A DNA stretch of 10,023 bases from Clostridiales bacterium (lineage in GTDB: Bacteria; Bacillota; Clostridia; Christensenellales; Borkfalkiaceae). Every line of letters begins with the position of its first letter. The first letter of the stretch is position 1. Positions 7,172-10,023 of the stretch are shown here, piece by piece. Both the position numbers and the translations under genes were made by a program. The DNA is taken from positions 1 through 10,023 of the forward strand of contig JAJWOJ010000049.1 of assembly GCA_021635425.1 (NCBI GenBank), given 5' to 3'. Under the pieces are notes generated by a model that searched no databases, was not told where the DNA came from, and saw only the letters and a program-made list of their open reading frames with translations.

Positions 7172-10023
7172 TTAGATTTTCTTGCAGAAGTGCCGCAGGT
7201 CGCAGTTGTTACACATTGTCTGCGAGGTTGACCGTGTAGAATAATCACGGCATTGAATTTTGTGTACGACTTCGGTAAATTCGTCTATCGTATCTTGAAC
7301 CTTTGCAGGCTCGTTCGGAAATATAATTTCGGGTACGCCGCTTGTATCGTCGCCCGTGTAATAGAGGCGGAGTTTACTTACAGGCAATCCCGTCTTTTGC
7401 TCGATAATATAGGCGTAGATTTGCAGTTGCCGTTTGTAACGCTGTATCCGTTCCTTATCTCGTTCCATATCGGGCTTTTTCTCGGCTTTGAAATCCACGA
7501 CTTCGAGTGTGCCGTTTGCGCCCTCAATCAAATCGACCTTGCCACTCAATATATAATCTTCTTCAACGTGGCTGACTTCGACTTCGGCGTCCCGTATTCT
7601 ATCCCAATGCGCCGACTGTCTATCGACATACCGTAAGACCTGTTTAAGCGCAGCCGCTCTGACGTTCTCACTCAAATAGGCGTGTTCTCGCTTTGAAATG
7701 GTTTCGTAGTTTTCATCAAACCAACTTTCGACGTTCTCACTTGTAATCGTTTGCGCCTCGCCACGCATAGCAGCTTTATGTATATCTTCGATAGTCGCAT
7801 GAACGAGCGTACCGAACATAGTTGCGCCTTCTCGAACGGGAATAAAGCCCAAGTCTTTGAAGAACTTATACTGCAAAGAGCAGTTTTCATAAACGGCGAT
7901 ATGCGAAGTAAATGAGTAACTCTGTTTGATATTCACGTCCTTTACAGACTCACACTTGATTTTGCCGTAATCAATGTCGGTGTCCCAATAGTTCGGGAGT
8001 GCGTCGTAACAATTCTTAAAGTATTTCGACGGCTCTCCTCGACCTTTTTGCTTACCGGTTTCGTCTGCGGTAAGCACGAGTAAGTTTTGCGCTCTCGAAA
8101 ACGCCGTGTAATATACACGCCAAAAATCATAGAACTTGATAAACTCATACGGCTCAAACGGTTTTCTTTGATAGACATTTGTTTCAAGTTCTTGTATAAC
8201 TTCTCGGAAATCGTTGCGTGGACTTGCATACAGTGAGCCGACCACGACAACGGGAAACTCCATACCTTTCGATTGGTGAATAGTCATAAACGATACACAA
8301 CCGCTCGGAGCGTACTCCGAATCGTCCTCGTATTCACCGATACCGCCTTCGTATAAAAACCGTAAGTAGCGGTTGAAGAATTGCGTTATATCAAGTTCGA
8401 TACCTTTTGCGGTAAAGACGTTAATTTTGTGCAAGAACTCATATCTTGTGGTGAGTTTTGTAAATTCTGCAATATTCCTTATGGCACGAGAGTCAATCAC
8501 GCCCGAAACATCGGTCTGCATTATTGAGAGAAACGGCTCAAACTGCAACGCCTCGTAAACGAGGCCGGTAAACGCATAGTCAAACGACGCATTGGGATTG
8601 CTATGCTCTACACCTTTCTTTGCACACCACTTGATAAGCGGAGCGTTGGGGTTTACTCTTTGGAACTCCGCAAACGCAGGCAAACATTTTTCGGTATAGT
8701 ACTTGTACATTACTTTCGGCATATACTTATCCGTCTGCATAGCCTTTAAGTAATTCGGGAACGCAACGAGAAGTGTGCCTATAAGCAACTTGATTTCTTC
8801 ACGCTCGAAGAACATATCCGAACGAGGCGAATAGATAGGAATACCTTTCTTTTCGAGATATTCCGCAAGGGCAATAACTCTTTCGTTCTTGACCGAACGG
8901 AATAAAAACGCTACTTGATTGTAGTCGGTGATGGTATGGCTTGCCTTTAACTTTTCGATAAAGTCAATGATATTGTCGCCCCAATTCTTCAATTCACGCT
9001 GTCCCGAAACTTTTATAACGGTTGGAACGCCCTCGACCTGATTAGGTTTTGACGGCGTAATCGTTTTTGCGTAACGGAAGTTGTCCCAATCAAAATCGCC
9101 TTCTTCGGTGTCCTGCATCCAATCGTTGTAGAACTTGACTATATCTTTTTCGGAACGGTAGTTTTCAACAAGGTTGAACTTTGCACAATTGTCCCACTTA
9201 TCGGGGAACTCCAATATATTTCGTATCGTAGCCCCTCGAAAGCGGTATAAGCCCTGATCGTCGTCCCCGACGACGCAAATATTGTGATGCTTGTCGGCAA
9301 TAAGGAATATCAACTGCTCTTGAACGTAGTTGGTGTCTTGATATTCGTCAATCATCACATACTGAATTTGCTCTTGTATCTTATTGCGGACAGCCTCGTT
9401 ATCTCTCAGAAGTTCGTAAGCAATAACTTGAATTGAAGAGAAGTTCAAAGCGTTTTCTTCGTTAAGCAACCCTTGATAAATCTCGTATGCTTGTGCGAGA
9501 ACTTGCACCGACAGATCTCTGTCTTTCTTCAAATCTTCGACAGTTATCAATTCTTCCGAAATGGCGTTAAAGTAGTAAGACAGTTGCTTTGCCTTTTCCC
9601 AAGCGCTTTGTCTGTCGGCAATAAATTCTAAATTAGCAATACCGTCAAACGCCTTGTGATTGCGATAAATCAAATACTTTTGGTCGAAATCGTCCATAAG
9701 ACGGTAATTCTTTTTGAGCCGTGTAAATTCGACGTTCTCTTTGATAAGTCGCAGGCAAATGGAGTGAATTGTACCTATATACAATTCGTTGACATTTACG
9801 CTGATATTGATTTTAAGCAGTTCGTTGGTAATGCGGGTAATAAGTTCCTTTGCGGCTTTTTCGGTAAACGTCGATATCAAAATATTTTCGGGCTTCACGC
9901 CTTTTTCGACAATAAGATAAACCACCCTCTTAACAAGGGTAAAAGTTTTGCCCGTGCCGGGACCTGCGATAATGAGCGTCGGCCCGTCCGTATGCTGTAT
10001 AACTTTTCTCTGTTCTTCGTCTG
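7172..10023 (-). CDS. UvrD/Rep-family SF1 helicase fused to AddB/Cas4-type Fe-S PD-(D/E)XK nuclease (5' end off window)
   Basis: The frame is open to the right edge; 949 codons are visible, and only a short N-terminal piece is probably missing because Walker A GPGTGKT (9964-9944) comes soon after the opening DEEQ. Counting from the Val at 9925 as residue 1: DEYQD (193-197), QGLYRFRGA (224-232), NYRSEKD (255-261), TIHQSKGMEF (548-557) and the YYTAFSRAQNL helicase VI region (605-615). These are the superfamily 1A motifs of UvrD, Rep and AddA. The C-terminal nuclease has His709 (GTLVH), Asp798 (GKVDLI), Asp811 and Lys813 (DFK), Gln833 and Tyr837. Cys682 with Cys905, Cys908 and Cys914 (CxxCx5C) match the four-cysteine iron-sulfur clamp of AddB. 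The protein should unwind and degrade DNA with ATP. As first visible gene of the operon it probably acts with the methyltransferase and Res-like protein; general repair is less likely given the context. Confidence 0.9.
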   Translation of the reverse strand, partial: DEEQRKVIQHTDGPTLIIAGPGTGKTFTLVKRVVYLIVEKGVKPENILISTFTEKAAKELITRITNELLKINISVNVNELYIGTIHSICLRLIKENVEFTRLKKNYRLMDDFDQKYLIYRNHKAFDGIANLEFIADRQSAWEKAKQLSYYFNAISEELITVEDLKKDRDLSVQVLAQAYEIYQGLLNEENALNFSSIQVIAYELLRDNEAVRNKIQEQIQYVMIDEYQDTNYVQEQLIFLIADKHHNICVVGDDDQGLYRFRGATIRNILEFPDKWDNCAKFNLVENYRSEKDIVKFYNDWMQDTEEGDFDWDNFRYAKTITPSKPNQVEGVPTVIKVSGQRELKNWGDNIIDFIEKLKASHTITDYNQVAFLFRSVKNERVIALAEYLEKKGIPIYSPRSDMFFEREEIKLLIGTLLVAFPNYLKAMQTDKYMPKVMYKYYTEKCLPAFAEFQRVNPNAPLIKWCAKKGVEHSNPNASFDYAFTGLVYEALQFEPFLSIMQTDVSGVIDSRAIRNIAEFTKLTTRYEFLHKINVFTAKGIELDITQFFNRYLRFLYEGGIGEYEDDSEYAPSGCVSFMTIHQSKGMEFPVVVVGSLYASPRNDFREVIQELETNVYQRKPFEPYEFIKFYDFWRVYYTAFSRAQNLLVLTADETGKQKGRGEPSKYFKNCYDALPNYWDTDIDYGKIKCESVKDVNIKQSYSFTSHIAVYENCSLQYKFFKDLGFIPVREGATMFGTLVHATIEDIHKAAMRGEAQTITSENVESWFDENYETISKREHAYLSENVRAAALKQVLRYVDRQSAHWDRIRDAEVEVSHVEEDYILSGKVDLIEGANGTLEVVDFKAEKKPDMERDKERIQRYKRQLQIYAYIIEQKTGLPVSKLRLYYTGDDTSGVPEIIFPNEPAKVQDTIDEFTEVVHKIQCRDYSTRSTSQTMCNNCDLRHFCKKI

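Noticed and set aside
7253..7636. 127-codon plus-strand frame opposite the nuclease domain
   Set aside because: It mirrors the conserved nuclease and cysteine-rich coding region; no independent evidence for a gene.
7172..9925. Start of the UvrD-like protein at 9925
   Set aside because: The codon at 9925 is an internal GTG valine. The frame continues to the right edge and encodes Walker A (GPGTGKT) upstream of it, so the gene is partial in the window and starts beyond it.
2771..10023. DISARM or BREX system
   Set aside because: A methyltransferase and helicases are present, but no PglZ-type phosphatase, BrxC-like ATPase, DUF1998 protein or phospholipase D gene is visible; the gene set fits a type III-like pair plus a UvrD nuclease better.
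7172..10023. Housekeeping AddA/PcrA repair helicase
   Set aside because: PcrA lacks a C-terminal nuclease, AddA lacks this iron-sulfur cysteine set, and no AddB follows. The gene is instead in operon with a methyltransferase and Res-like gene.
1..10023. CRISPR array, tRNA, rRNA or insertion sequence
   Set aside because: No regularly spaced repeats, no cloverleaf-like sequence, no transposase frame and no matching terminal repeats were seen.

Overview
The window looks like part of a bacterial anti-phage defence island. The host is probably a low-to-mid GC Firmicute of the Clostridia type. The reasons are strong Shine-Dalgarno sites (GGGAGG, GGAGA, GAGGTG), TAA/TAG stops, AT-rich intergenic DNA, and a short intergenic gene of a kind I associate with clostridial mobile elements. 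This taxonomic placement is inference from style, not from a marker gene. No tRNA, rRNA, CRISPR array or complete insertion sequence is visible.

Plus strand, 1-2720. The tail of a gene ending in a helix-turn-helix-like segment (3-131) overlaps by 8 nt a complete 743-residue subtilisin-like (S8) serine protease (124-2355). The protease has an intact Asp278/His309/Ser484 triad. It resembles IetS, the protease of the two-gene IetAS defence system (an AAA ATPase plus a subtilisin). The usual ATPase partner is not visible; it may lie off the left edge or be replaced by the helix-turn-helix protein. After the protease, the 2356-2770 interval holds two inverted repeats, a 42-residue small gene with an excellent ribosome binding site (2549-2677), and a good intrinsic terminator (2686-2720).

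Minus strand, 10023 down to 2771. Three tightly packed genes are read right to left. The first is a UvrD/Rep-type superfamily 1 helicase fused to an iron-sulfur PD-(D/E)XK nuclease of the AddB/Cas4 type; its extreme N-terminus is off the window. The second is a beta-class amino-DNA methyltransferase (Mod-like). The third is a superfamily 2 DEAH helicase with a C-terminal PD-(D/E)XK nuclease (Res-like). The gaps are 26 nt and an 8 nt overlap, so this is almost certainly one operon.

Together the methyltransferase and Res-like protein read as a type III-like restriction-modification pair: the methyltransferase marks self DNA and the helicase-nuclease acts on unmarked DNA. The leading UvrD-nuclease is not part of a classical type III system. 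It may process ends or degrade cut DNA, making a helicase-nuclease / methyltransferase / helicase-nuclease trio. That trio is the most interesting system in the window. The two modules converge at about 2.7 kb and differ in base composition (protease gene clearly AT-richer), which suggests separate acquisition. Within the methyltransferase, the region between the catalytic and SAM-binding motifs is sharply AT-rich, as expected for a swapped target-recognition domain.
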